Assembly: GCA_036346255.1 (NCBI GenBank)
Contig: CM070617.1
Location: 21,813,080-21,877,079, forward strand
Direction of reading: 5' to 3'
Length of the DNA: 64,000 bases
Origin: Ampelocalamus luodianensis
Lineage: Eukaryota; Streptophyta; Magnoliopsida; Poales; Poaceae
The number at the start of each line of letters is the position of its first letter. Positions within the stretch are counted from its first letter, which is position 1. The notes under the pieces were generated by a model, which had not been told where the DNA came from, did no database searches, and was given only the letters and a program-made list of their open reading frames with translations. Both the position numbers and the translations under genes were made by a program. Shown here one piece after another: positions 24,293-35,991 of this stretch.

Positions 24293-24874
24293 CATGTTCA
24301 CAGCCTCTACCTAGAAATATTTAGGAAGCTCTGCATTCAACCTCAAGCACCTTGCTCGTTCACAAATAATCCTACTCATCCTTTCTGCCACACCATTTTG
24401 CTGCGGTGTTTTGCGCACTATGAAATGCCGCTGAATACCATGCTCCTCACAATATCTCTGAAACTGTGATCAGTATATTCAGTACCATTATTAGATATGA
24501 GGTACTTTACTTTGCTACTTGTTTGGTTTTTCAGATTTTTGCTTCATGAAATACAACCACACCTTACGGGAAAAATCAGCAATAAAAGTAACAAAATACT
24601 GAGCTCCACCCGTTGACGGCTTTCTAGTAGGCCCCCACACATTAGAGTGTACATAATCAATTATTCCTTCTATTTCATGTTTGCCACTTAAGAAGCTAAC
24701 CTTAGTCTATTTTTCAAGAACACAAAACTTTCTAAAACCTAACTCACAACTTTTAATTCCTGCCAATAGGTCTCTCTTATGCAATTCCGCCATCCCACGA
24801 ACACTTATATGGCCCAACCGCATATGCCAAACTTTTATCATATCATTATGTGACTCCACCTACAACTGTGCTCC
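24293..24874 (-). pseudogene. Copia integrase region, broken
   Basis: Minus-strand fragments fit the Copia integrase core downstream of the protease, interrupted by stops. The solo LTR lies at its 3' side. No intact D,D35E triad can be read. Confidence 0.6.
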
Positions 24875-26038
24875 CTAGCATATGTAAATATTTTTCACAG
24901 TTCTCCTACCCTTAAGCACAGTCAATGCACCTTTACAAATTTTCATGGTTTCGCTATCGTTATCAGCTTTATAAGTAAGATCACTATTATATAAGGAGCC
25001 TAGAGAGATCATGTTCTTCTTCAACCTTGGTATGTGCCTAACATCACGCATTATTCTAATAATATCATCATACATCTTAATTTCAACTTCACCTATCCCG
25101 GTAATACTATGGTATGTATCATTACCAAGGTACATAGAACCGAAATTACCTAACCTGTATGAAGTGAACCACTTCCTGCTAGGCATGATGTGATACGAGC
25201 ACCCCGAATCAAGAATCCATGCATCTATCAACTAACCGTTTGAAACTGAGAGAACATCTGCATCACTGCTATTCGAGTCATTTTTCCTAGCCACATTAAT
25301 AGTCTTCTCATCACACTTCCCACAATTATGTTCTTTTAATTTTGGATAATCCCTCTTCATATGCCCCATTTTTTTGCACTTGTAGCACTCGATATTCTTT
25401 ATGCTTCCTGACTTTGATCCGTATTTACGCCTTTTAGATCTCTCATTGTCTTGTTTCCTTCCACGATTACCCTTCGTATACAAACTATCACCCTGAGAGT
25501 TCTCCCCTGCGTTCAGCTTCCGTTGATTATGTGCCAACAGGACCGCGGTAATCTCATCAACCATGATAGTATCTTTCTCGTATGTCAGAGTGGTGATCAA
25601 GTGTTCATAGGAAGGTCGCCTTGTCCTCATCTGCGATCTTCACCTCTAGACGCCCTAAATCAGTGATCACCTGATTGAAGATATTCACATGTTGTGTAAG
25701 ATGAGAACCCTCCTGTATCTTCAGCCCGTACAACCTCTACTTTAGATACATCTTGTTCGTTAGAGTTGGACATAAACTGAGTCTGCAACTTGTCCCAGAT
25801 TTCTTTCGGTGAGGTCATATCCGTCACATGATACATGACCTGATCCGAAAGACACAACCGTATGATCGCGACTGCTTGCTCTTTGAACTTCTTCCAATCA
25901 TCATCCTCCATCGTCTTCGGCTTTGCTTCGCGCAACCCTGCTGAGCCAACAGATCCTTCACCCTCGTTTGTCACAATCCGAAGTTACCAGTCTTGTCGAA
26001 CTTTACTACTTCGAATCAGACACTTGGCGTCACTATCT
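24875..26038 (-). pseudogene. Copia gag-protease remnant
   Basis: The gag part carries AKPKTMEDDDWKKFKEQAV and LCLSDQVMYHV, blocks shared by many grass Copia gags. The zinc knuckle reads CYKCKKMGHMKRDY, so the last Cys of the CCHC is replaced by Tyr. The protease keeps its WILDSGCSYH active-site block. Upstream of 25974 the strand still reads VVKFDKTGNFGL before ending abruptly at 26039. Confidence 0.85.
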
Positions 26039-27095
26039 TGTAACATTCCAAAGTAATGTTACCAAAATAAAATAAAATAAAGTTAATGTTTTATTGAATT
26101 TTCTGAAATTTGATAAGAGTTTCATTGCCTTATTTGAATTGTTTTGAAATTTCAAAATTCAAAAGTGAAATTTATTTAAAAGTTCTTGAAGTTTTATTTG
26201 ATTTAATTTGAAAAATAAAAATTTACTTAATTTCTAGAATTTTCTAGAATTTTAAAGCTTTTTCCTAAGTATTTTAAAGCCAAAACAAATTTATTTGCAA
26301 AATTAAAAGCCAACTTTAAGTTGAAAATAATTCTATTAAGTCCAAAATAAATAAAGGAATTTCTGTGTTTTATTCCATAATTTTTGGATTTATTTTGATA
26401 ATTTCTAAAGCTATTTTGAATTAATCAGAATATTTAAATTGCAAAATGAATTGAAAACTCTAAAATTCCTTTAGGCCTAAAACCTCCCGGCCCATTCCCC
26501 TTTTTCCCTTTTCCCCGGCCCGCTTGGCCCACACAGCCGCCAGCCCACTCCACTCGGCCCGCACACACACCCGCTCCCCTCTCCCTTCCCCCACCGTCCG
26601 ATTGAATCGGACGGCCGTCCATCCCTCCACGCTACTCGCCATCTCCGCACCGTCGGATGAAAATCCGACAGCTCCGTGCCTTTCTTCTTCCCGCTTTCTT
26701 CCCCGCAAAGCCGTGCCCAACACGCCATTACCGCGCGCACGAAGCTCGTCTCCGCCGCAATCCCCGCCTCCTCTCCTCGCGCGGGCGTGTGCGGTCAAAC
26801 CGCCTGGGCATATCGCGCCCGTTCCCGCCCATTTCCCCCTCGATCGTGCGCACAATTGCCGGATCGGAAACCGCCACCGTGATCCCCGTCGCCCACGATC
26901 TCCCTCTCTCGTGCTCCTCCGGCCCCTATAAATAGAGCCCCGGGAGCCCTCTTTCTCCCTCACACCGCCCCCATCACCCACTTCTCGTCTCCTCCCTTCA
27001 ATCGCCGTGATTTTGAGTTTTTCTCCGCGCCGCCGAGGTTTCTTCGTTCTTCGTCTCCGGCGCCGTCCAAGCCACACCGCCCCCATCGACCACAT
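26039..27095 (+). mobile_element. LTR-like fragment with TATA promoter
   Basis: It begins TGTAACATTCCAAAGTAATG at the exact point where the Copia gag ends, then runs through AT-rich DNA into GC-rich DNA with a TATA box (cctataaatagag) at 26933-26945. This is the layout of a Gypsy LTR U3-R. The right end and TSD were not found, so it may be truncated. Confidence 0.4.
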
Positions 27096-29196
27096 GTTTA
27101 TGTTGGGAGGAGGAAGAGGCGGGCGGAGACGCCAAGGAGGGAGGACTGAGGAGGAGTGGTGATGGCTCGGAGAAGGAGGAGAAGGGCGGCACCAGCGTTA
27201 GGGGAGGAGGAAGAGGCGGGCGTGGGCGGCAGCGTTGGCCGATGGAGGCGTCGAGGAGGAGGGCTGCGGCGTCGCGCGGGAGGAGGAGGAAGGAGGAGGG
27301 AGGGCGGCAACGCCGGCGCGGGAGGTGGAGGGTGGGCGGCGACATTGGCGTGGGAGGGAGGAGGGAGCCGGGGGAGGAGCGAGAGGAGAAGTGAGGTTTG
27401 GGCGGGTGCGGGGGGAGGCTAGAGTTTCGGGCGGGCGGTGGCGGGGAGGAGGAGGGGGTTTTGGTCAATGGCAAAAGCGGGTAATTATCCCAAACTTCAG
27501 GGGTAAAATCGAAAGAGGGGCTACGGGTAACTCCTCATGAGTGGCTTTCGTCTTCCACCTTTGGCATATTATAACGGCTTCCAGCTTCGAAAAAATGGAG
27601 AAGAAAAGCCAAAGTAATCAGTTCCAAACACGGTCATTATGCAACCATAAGTCACATCCAATGTGTTTTTAACGATCGGTGCTGCTTCCTTTACACTCGT
27701 CACAATGTATAGCACGACAACTCTTCGCCTGACCGCGCGCAGTTTCAACTCCGTAGGTTTCCACTCGAGTATGCTTTCCTACCAGTATTCCATTCCACAG
27801 AGGCAATCATAACGCCCACCGAAACCGGTGGATCGATCAATCGATCTCGTGGTGCGCCCTGACTCGTGCATGTGACGCAAGGCGCGCTGATCTCCCCGTA
27901 CGCGCGAGCGCCACCGTCCCACTCCCAAGCTAGCTAGCTTGCTAGTGCGGGTCCCCGTCGCCCCAGTACGCGAGAGATCTCCAATCGAAAGCACGCATCG
28001 GGGGCAGTCACGTCGCGCGAAAAGGACCCGCGCGCGCGATGGTACGCGAGCTCACCCCCACGTCCGCTGCACGCGCGTACCCGGCGGTGAGACGCGTGAC
28101 CCTACTGCCAGTGCCAGTGATCGAGAGCCGACCCGGCAAACAAAGCAGCTTTCCCCGGGCGGTCGTCGGCATGTACGAAACGACGGTGCGTTTGTGCGAA
28201 TCACTCGGCGGCGTACACACAAAACCGTCCGGTTGCAGCGGCCGCGCGCTCGCGGACGAGTATTCCTGGTTGTACCCGCGCGAGCGCGTGCGACACGTTT
28301 CACCACCGCGGGTGGTTGGCCGTGTACGGGCCGCTGTTCTTCTCCATGTGCCCTAATGGGATCCGAGGCTAATCAATTGCGCGATTACACGTCGCATCCT
28401 AGGTGTGCCTGAGAGAGAGAGAGAGAGAGACACGAGAGGACAAGTGATTGTACCGCATTCCCAGTAGAGTGGAATCACGTGGACATGGAGCCTAATTCGG
28501 GAGAAATTTTATTGTGGCACCGTGTTATAGCGAGAGACATGCCACGAACCAATAAGGCTACGCCACGTGGAAACATAAAGGCTGTCATCTCCACGAACCA
28601 ACAAGGCTATGCCACATGAACATCTCTCCCCTCCATTGCTCCATGTCATTTCATTCCGCTTCTTTCGATCCAAAACCTCACTGTCGAAATGCACATCTGC
28701 TCCACCTGAGCTAGCTGACCGTCGCTATACTGCCTCTTGTCATTCTTCTTAGTAGGAGAACTTTTTTCTTAAATAAAAGGTAAGGACGAATCCAACAATT
28801 ACTACTTGTTCTTCCAAGTATGTTTGGTCATTGCGTCCATCCCCCGAATTGCAATTCTTCCTTCATGTGAAGAACTTAATTTATATAATTACGTTCTAAA
28901 TTTGGAGCATAAAAAGAGAGAAAAATATTTTTAAAAAGAGGAAATGCTTGAAATAATCAGATCTATCATTCTCTTGCTCTAAATCCTAAATTTCAAAAGA
29001 GTATGTTCACACATGGAGAGGACTTGTGCTATGAAGAGGACGATGCAGAGATCTGAGTCGCTTTCTTTTTTATATACCAACTTACCAAGAGTCATGGAGT
29101 CTTGCGGGTTTCGAAGTGGTACAGTAAAATTTCACCTAATTCGGGGAGTCGATTTGACAACCTTGCCGTGCGAACAATATCTGAGTTTTTTTTTTT
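27096..29196. other. Unassigned DNA, GC-rich then mixed
   Basis: 27100-27450 is a purine-rich GC block of GGAGGA-type repeats and 27950-28400 is a GC-rich block. Neither has a recognisable domain. A (GA)n run lies at 28411-28430. Two near copies of an accaa.aaggctacgccac segment lie at 28540-28620. Confidence 0.35.
28411..28430. repeat. (GA)10 microsatellite
   Basis: Perfect GA dinucleotide run. Confidence 0.9.
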
Positions 29197-29468
29197 CGAA
29201 ATGGCAAATTTTAAAATGTGATTAGCCAAAATGACATCATCGTAGCAGCAATTGAAAAAATAACGCTCTCGTCCGCACGATCACCGTGTGGTTTTAACCA
29301 CGGGGCGACACGTGGCGGAAAACTACCATGTGGTTTTAGCCAATCGCACAGTCACGGTGTCGCGTGTCGCCCTGTGGTAACCGTGCGGACAGACGAGAGT
29401 GCCATTTTTACAATCGCGCCTACGAGAATATCATTTCTGCTAATCATGTTTTGAAATTTGCGATTTCG
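29197..29468. mobile_element. Fold-back MITE
   Basis: The whole 272-bp segment folds on itself. The left arm from cgaaatggcaaatttt through ctctcgtccgcacg pairs with the right arm (rc cgaaatcgcaaatttc through cgtctgtccgcacgg). A clear TSD could not be fixed because of the adjacent T-run, so the superfamily (perhaps MULE-derived) is uncertain. Confidence 0.6.
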
Positions 29469-29499
29469 GCCAAAGAGTCACAATATCCACCAGTTACGG

Positions 29500-31120
29500 A
29501 TCGCTAGATTTGCCATTTTTGAGGCATGCAGATATGAAACTGGTGGCGGCGGCGGCGGCGTGGCGGTGGATCCAGCGGCGGTCCGGTGGATCCGACTGCT
29601 GGAGGCAACTCCGGTGGATCCGGCGACGACGGCCGAGGCGCTCGGTGGATCTCGGTGGTGGCTCCGAGCACGGCGAAGCCCTGCGGCGGCGGCGGCGCGA
29701 GCTCGTGGTTCCGGCGATGGCTAGAGGAAGCAAACGGGCGAGGCGTAACTTCGGCCTCTTCCACGCTTGCGGCTGCCGTCGTGGCGGCTTGCCGCGTTGC
29801 GCGTGCCGACGCGGGGCCTCCTGAAGGCACGGTGCCGTGGATGCGTGAGCGTGTGCTCAACCTAGCCGTGGAGCGGAGGCTCAGGCTGCCTCGTGGCAGA
29901 GCTGCGGCAGCTCGACCTTGGGCTGGCTGCAGCGGCGGCAACGAGGTAGGTGCGAAAAAAACTAGGGTTCTGGAGCCCGGTGGCGGCTTCGGACGGCAAG
30001 CGGACTTTGGTTTGCCCGGTAGGCTCGTCGGCATTGAGGTTAGCGAGATCTTTGGTGTGGCATCTCTGCTGTTTTCTGGATCTGTGCATTGACGCTGGAT
30101 CTGGACAAAAGGAGGCGGACCCGGGTGGGTTTTGGTGGTGATGCGACGCGTGGCCAACGATGGTCGTCGGCCTTCTTTTCGTGGAGTCTGCATGTGACTG
30201 TGGCTTCGTGGATATGTTAGGTTGTGGTTCATGGCTGCATTAGATAGTGGTGGCGATCTAGTCTTCATTGGTTGGATCTGGCGACGAGGAAGCATTGCAG
30301 TGTTGTCTTGGAGCACCGGTACCAGCTCTGTTGGGTGAAAACCCTCGATCTGGCCTTCAGTGGTTGGATTCGCGACGACAACGTATTGAGTTTTGATCTA
30401 GCCTTCACTGGTTGAGTCAGATAACGAGGGTCGTATTCTTCTTGAAGGCGTTGTCTTGAAGCGTCGGTATCTGCTAAACGGGGTGAAAACCCTTGATCTG
30501 GCCTTCGGTGGTTGGATCCGGCGACGACGACGTACTGAGCATTGATCTGACCTTCACTGGTTGGGTCAGATGACGATCGTCGTGTCCTTCTTGAAGGCAT
30601 TGTCTTGGAGCACTGGTATCTGCTCATCGAGGTGAAAACCCTTGATCTGACCTTCAGTGATTGGATCCGGCGACGACGACGTGATGAGCATTGATCTGGC
30701 CTTCACTGGTTGGATCAGACGACGAGCGTCGTGTCCTTCTTGAAGGCGTTGTCTTTGAGCATCAGTATCTACTCACCGGGGTGAAAACCCTAGACATAGC
30801 CTTCATTGGTTGGATCTAGCGACGTTTTCTGTCCCTCCTTAGAGGCGTCGCTTTGGTAACTTGACCCTCAAAAATCTTGTTGCACAACTACTATTTGAAT
30901 GTGTTTGATGAAGGAGAAACTAGTAGTTGTCGTCGGCGACGGGTTGTTTTCGATGCTGGCTAAAATATAACAATTTATTTGTTATTTAGTTTTTGGTTTA
31001 CCTTTTGTAATCTGATTTGTTCATTTTTAATTAATTATTATTATGTGCATCGTATGATACAGAGACTAGGAAGTTTGCCCTTTCATTATCTTAAAAAATG
31101 AAAGGGGGCGCGTTGCTAAT
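29500..31120 (+). other. GC-rich unit with tandem array and LINE-like 3' end
   Basis: A GC-rich start (29530-30170) grades into a 149-bp tandem array (30190-30850) and an AT-rich end containing gtgcatcgtatgatacagag, a motif like the 3' ends of plant L1 LINEs. No endonuclease or RT was seen. It may be a chimeric retro-transcript or a 5'-truncated LINE. Boundaries are approximate. Confidence 0.3.
30190..30850. repeat. 149-bp tandem array, about four units
   Basis: The string gtgaaaaccct recurs at 30335, 30483, 30632 and 30781, a spacing of 148-149 bp. Within each unit the gatctggccttca.tggttggat segment occurs twice, about 73 bp apart, so each unit is itself a dimer. The open minus-strand frame at 30265-30627 is a by-product of this periodicity. 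Confidence 0.85.
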
Positions 31121-31472
31121 GGCGATCTTTTCTTTAGAACATTGCTAATGTGATCCTCGATGGTGACGAAATGCCACTACGGAGTAGTATACGGTGGCAA
31201 GATTCCCTCGGAATGATGATGCTAATGCTGACCTCTTTCCCATCGGTGTCTGTAGGCGACAGACGTGGCTTGCATGTTGTCCTCCGGTACTTCCTTTCGT
31301 ATCCTTTCAATCGATACTACAGGTAAAAGTTACAGGACTACGTGACAAAGTTGACATGGCAGTACATACAGAAACACCTATGCTCCGTTCTGAATTCCTG
31401 CTAGAACTTTGGCTGTTTGGTTTGGTTTCCCAAGTTATCGCACTGAAATTTTGATAATACAAAAAGAATTTA

Positions 31473-32009
31473 GGTAACGTTTGATTCAATACATAATTTT
31501 GGTAATACCTAGAAAATTTTGGTAATACCCTATTTTTTCTCCTCTTTTCCTATGCTTCTTTTCGGCAGCCAAATCGAGCGTCTGCATTTTGGTTTGGCAA
31601 AGCCAGCTCATTCGGACTTGTATCATATTGTGGTTGGCTGGCCATGTGCATTTATTGTTCGATAAATTTGATTAGCAAATTTTAAATGACCATATTTACT
31701 AAACTTAGTATCCAATTTGTGATCCGATTAAACCGTTGTGTTCCTTATCATTTAATCAATAAAACAATATTACTCTTGGCAAATTTTGGTGTAAAAAAGA
31801 ATATATGTCATGCAAGTCCCACATGTTATACTTACATTTTTGGCGAATTTTGGTATAGTTACAATCTAAACACATCAATTTTGGCATTGCTTGTGAATCG
31901 GTATGGCTACGATCCAAACAATTTTTTTACCCAGATTTTGGTATTGCCTGAGTTTTATCATTACTAAAATTTTGATATGACTATCTAGGGTCGTAAACCA
32001 AACAAGCCC
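31473..32009. mobile_element. Tourist/PIF-like MITE, TSD TTA
   Basis: The ends GGTAACGTTTGATTC and (rc) GGGCTTGTTTGGTTTAC form imperfect inverted repeats. The trinucleotide TTA flanks both sides (31470-31472 and 32010-32012). The 537-bp interior has repeated ttttggta words and no ORF. Confidence 0.65.
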
Positions 32010-32395
32010 TTAGTTCCTACAAATTTTATATGTAATCTTCGCATTTTGAGTGAGCCATTAGCGCTTTTTCTTCGATGAACACTAAAAAAATGGTAGCGAC
32101 ACCAAATTACCGTATCATGACCTTTCTATACACAAGAATTAACGTGATGTCGGGCGTAACGACAAGCTTGGAGTATGTTACTTTCTTGAAATCAAAATAC
32201 ATTGTATAGTGCAAAATCCGGTTTTTGTGACCTCGAGGATACGAATTCCTTGCTATCCAAACATACATTGGATTTTTCAGAGTTAAATCCTAACCGTTTT
32301 TTTAAGCCTGCAAACTTCATGTGGATATCATTTCCAGATGGAAATTATTTTAGGTGCCTTTTCTGAGACGAACTTTAGGTACCAAAAAGATCTCA

Positions 32396-32570
32396 GTATA
32401 AAAACCTAAGGCCTAAGCCATCAATATAATTGAAGTCCATCGGCCTATTATCCCATCATTGTATAAAAACTCGAGGCAACGGGCCCAATACATTGGGCCC
32501 GTCTCCCAGATATTCTCTCCCCTGCGGCCCTCAGCCCTAGATAGAGCTCTCGCCGCTTGTCTCGTTGGCG
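32396..32570 (+). promoter_or_regulatory. Promoter and 5' UTR of the AT-hook/WD40 gene
   Basis: Two TATA-like strings (agtataaaaa near 32394-32403, tgtataaaaa near 32460-32469) precede a palindrome at 32479-32502 made of two opposed TGGGCC/GGGCCC motifs. Such site II-type motifs are common in plant housekeeping promoters. The CDS ATG is at 32571. Confidence 0.5.
32479..32502. promoter_or_regulatory. Palindromic GGGCCC double site
   Basis: The arm acgggcccaat and its exact inverted copy attgggcccgt are separated by 2 bp. Both contain TGGGCC (site II/TCP-type). It sits 69 bp upstream of the ATG. Confidence 0.6.
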
Positions 32571-32796
32571 ATGGCCGTGACGCCGGATACGACGGAGGCG
32601 CCGCCACCGCCGAAAGGAGAGGAGAGCCAAGACGGTGTCGAGGCCTACCTGATGCCGAAGTCGAGCGGCTCGCCTCCTCAGTGGCGTTCCTTAGGTGAAA
32701 ATCCTTGCTCCCTCTAGTCCGCTGCCCAATCACAGTGGTAAAATCGGCAACTTTCAGTTGGTGGCGAAATGGCCATAGAATAGCGATAAAATGCAT

Positions 32797-33731
32797 GAAA
32801 ATTTGATCATTTGCCCTATATTACATGTGATTTTGATCATTCGGGACTAAGTCCTTAACATTTTAGAGAAAAAATGTCAATTTTGCCCCTGTCTTCTTCT
32901 CGTTCTTTTTCCTTTCTTGCTCCGTCCATGGCTGACCAGCCGCGGTCTTCTTCGACGGCGGCGGTGGGGCAGGAGTGTGGCGAGCTCGAGGAAGAAGCCG
33001 GGGCCCTCCTTCCTTTCCCACTTCCCTAGACCCTCACCTCCCCAGCGACCATGACCTCCTTCCTCCTCTTTCCTTCCCCACTACCAAGCCTCGCTTCTCC
33101 CCATCTGTCGCAAACCCTAGCATTCCCCGCCGCCCCGTCTGCTTGTCCCTAGCGTCGTGGCGGCCGGAGCCTCTGCTCGCACGGAGCTCAAGCCAACACC
33201 GCTCCCGAGAACACCGCCCCCGAGCCAACACCGCCGCGCCTCCTCTGCTTGCACGAATCTCGAGTCGCACCCGAGCCCACGCCGCCCCGGGCTCCGGCCG
33301 CCCCCGAGTTCCCGCTGCCGCTCGGGCCTCCCCGGTGCCGCGCGATGGTTACCCCAGGACGCCTCCTCTGCTCCGGATCGAGTCCGAGTGCCGTTGCCCC
33401 CGGAAATCTCGCCTCCCCGAGCACGTCGAGCGCCGCCGCCCCCGGAGCGATGAGCATGGGGAGGGAGAGGTGGTGCGCGGAGAGGAGAGCCGAGAGGAGG
33501 TGGCCAAGGTGCAGCGGCGGCGGCCAGAGCGCCGGGTCGACCATGGCCGGTGCAAAGGAAGAAGAGAAGAACAGAAGAGGAAGAAGGGGAAGAAGACACA
33601 TGGGCAAAATTGTCCAAAGAGGCAAATGATCAAGTGGCCAATGAAAGCTGAGGCATTTGAGCTATTACCTTACACTTAGTCCCAAATAAGCAAAGACACA
33701 TATAAGGTGGGGTAAATGATCAATTTTCCCC
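32797..33731. mobile_element. MULE (Pack-MULE-like) in intron 1
   Basis: The left arm 32797-32852 (gaaaatttgatcatttgccc..gggactaagt) is the inverted complement of 33674-33731 (acttagtccc..ggggtaaatgatcaattttcccc). A GC-rich interior unlike the surrounding intron is typical of Pack-MULEs. The 9-bp flanks (aaaatgcat/aaaatgtaa) match at 7 of 9, an old TSD. The interior frame 32975-33679 is low-complexity and its source gene is not recognised. Confidence 0.75.
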
Positions 33732-34112
33732 AAAATGTAATGGTTGCTTTATCAGCAAGATTTTAACTCGTGGTGCTGGATAAATATGTGGGTACATGTT
33801 TCATGGAACATGGAAATGGGAACATCTGATATGGCATATATTACCACTTTAGTTTGGTTAATGTGTCGGATGTGTAGGCGTTTTTTTTTGGAGTTAGTAA
33901 ATTTGGAGTTTATGGCATCATCGGTTCATCACACACAAAAAAATAAAAATAAATCTAGTCGTGATGTGCATGTTTTGGCAGCAGTTTATTATCCCCATTA
34001 TTATGGTCACCAGAATTCATTTGATATAGCCACTGCATCTGATCGTGTTGTTACCTGCGTCTCCCTTAGGTGATGATAATACAAGTGTTTTTTTTAATCT
34101 GCAATTGATTAG

Positions 34113-34180
34113 AATGACACCGTGGTACTTGTTATGTGATAACTAAAATGATACCGTGGTACTTGTTATGTGATAACTAA
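34113..34180. repeat. 34-bp tandem duplication in intron 1
   Basis: Two copies of aatga.accgtggtacttgt.. start at 34113 and 34147. Confidence 0.8.
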
Positions 34181-35991
34181 AATGCCGTTGTGCTGTGTGA
34201 ACTAAAATTTATAAAATTGAAGTTATAGAAGTTATCTAAAGAATTAGCTTTAAATAGGAGCGTATAGAAGTTAGCGATCCACGTATCGGAACCATAAGAA
34301 AGTTTAGGGGTGGTGTTTTAGGCTCTCGGTCCAATGACAGGTTGTACGGCTTAGGGTTTTAGTTTTATTATTATTATTTTTACAAGGCTCTCGTCTCTTT
34401 AACTTTGAGGAAGTTTCATTTCTAATCTACCTCAACTTGTTTGGGATCAAAAGCTTTGTTGTTGTTGTCGTTGAAGTCACTTGTGTAGTTGTGTTCTGGG
34501 ATATATAGTCAGTTTGTGGCTTTCCATTGACCACTACAGCTCTAGTTATTTTCATTGTGGATCAAATCACAGGGTAGTAGTTGAATTGGTTCCCCTTAAT
34601 TAGGAGTCAGTGAGACACCTTATTTCTGCAGACTACTATTTAGCTATCACTATGTATTCAGGATTGACCGGTTTAGTTAGAGCTTTGATGTTAGCAACTT
34701 AGCATGCTATAATCTAGTTAGTATTTGCTTTGACTTCAATTGAATCTTAACTAAAATTAGAACCAAAACTGAATGTAGCCAGTGTTGACTAGAAAGGAGT
34801 ACAGCAAAATGTAGTTTTTATTGTCAAATATAGTTTTAGTACCCACCAATTTGAAGCTGTTAAACCCACCTGAGACAGATCAGCTGCTACAAGGCTGCTC
34901 ATAGCCTTAGCTTTTTGTCAGTCATCTCACTGTATGTGATCTGCAGCACCTGCACCTGCTTCTTTTTCTATGTGTTGCATTCTCCATTCTCCTTTTGAAT
35001 TTGCATAAACACTGGCTAAAATTTCCAGATAATCACTTATAATTATATGCGATGGATTGGTTTTAATCCAAATGTATTAACTATTGGCGGACTGGCAGTT
35101 CATATAAGATAAGTTATCTGCATTCTTTTAACCATCAACATTTTTGTGAGTAATCTGGAAGGAGGACAGTTTCCTACTCCTGCCGTTAGGCCACTTTCAT
35201 TAACTCAGTATGACTGGGCTGGATTTTAATTTCACCTTGCTCTGCTCACTTAAAAAAGCACAGGACCGTGTGAAGATGGTTCTCTTTAGCTGTAAGCAAA
35301 TTGTGAAAAGTTGCAGTAGTTACATTGCCATCATCACCTTTTTCTCTTTCTTTACTAGTCTAATATGTCATTTTTTTATTAAAAAAACTTTGATATTCAT
35401 ACTCAAAATTGAATCTGCCACTCTGATCTGTTGATCATTTCATATCTCCCCAGAGAATGGAGGCACTTCTCTTGTGAGCCAAAAGGTGTAAGTTACACCT
35501 ATGGCACCAGATCAGCTTCATCCAGAGATGGCACACACAAGATAACCTTACCACAGTTCTCATCTGCATCTGTTCCTCAGGTTCGTAAAACTCAATAGCG
35601 GTTGGTGCTAATTTCCGAGGCTAAATTTCGTTTTTTACATTGGAGGGCTTAAGCATTATTTCAGATGAATGAGATTCCTTCCTAATATTATCTCCTCCCG
35701 TCACTGTCAAAAAATATTATCTCCTCCCGTTCCTCTTGGTTGATATAAGTGCGAATAAATGCAGATAACACACCCGGAAGATGGGAGGGAGAATACAAAC
35801 AGGTATTATTTGTAGAACTTAGACTTCTTCAGTACTGTTTCTAGGATCCACTTATCTTGTTACCTGATCAAAGTAAAATACATACCACCTCTGTTCTCTT
35901 TTACTTGTTTCAAATATTGACATGGTCTCTAATACACACCTATTATCATTACCTTTTCTAATTATATGTTAGTAAAATATTAAAAATACAA

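Larger units (their letters stand above)
17765..26038 (-). mobile_element. Copia remnant (minus strand) with two nested LTR insertions
   Basis: Read on the minus strand, the pieces give gag (25232-26038), protease (24875-25231), integrase region (24288-24870), reverse transcriptase (about 19515-21090) and RNase H (17765-17958), the Copia order. The element lacks its own LTRs: the 5' side ends at an unrelated LTR-like sequence at 26039 and the 3' side breaks just after CWK in RNase H. A small LTR element (17959-19506) splits RNase H from RT, and a solo LTR (21093-24287) splits integrase from RT. Multiple stops and frameshifts make it non-functional. Confidence 0.85.

Noticed and set aside
26460..27540. 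Several long GC-rich ORFs on both strands
   Set aside because: They overlap in all frames, are Arg/Gly/Pro/Ser-rich, and sit in LTR-like and purine-rich repeat DNA. They are not supported as genes.
28008..28412. GC-rich frames at 28.0-28.4 kb as a gene
   Set aside because: Frames on both strands are equally open, CpG-rich and Arg-rich, with no start context, domain or splice sites.
30265..30627. 120-codon minus-strand ORF
   Set aside because: It is the translation of the 149-bp tandem array. The peptide repeats with the DNA period and has no domain.
33117..33679. Opposing long ORFs in intron 1
   Set aside because: They lie inside the MULE bounded by inverted repeats. No known protein is recognisable, so they were treated as element cargo.
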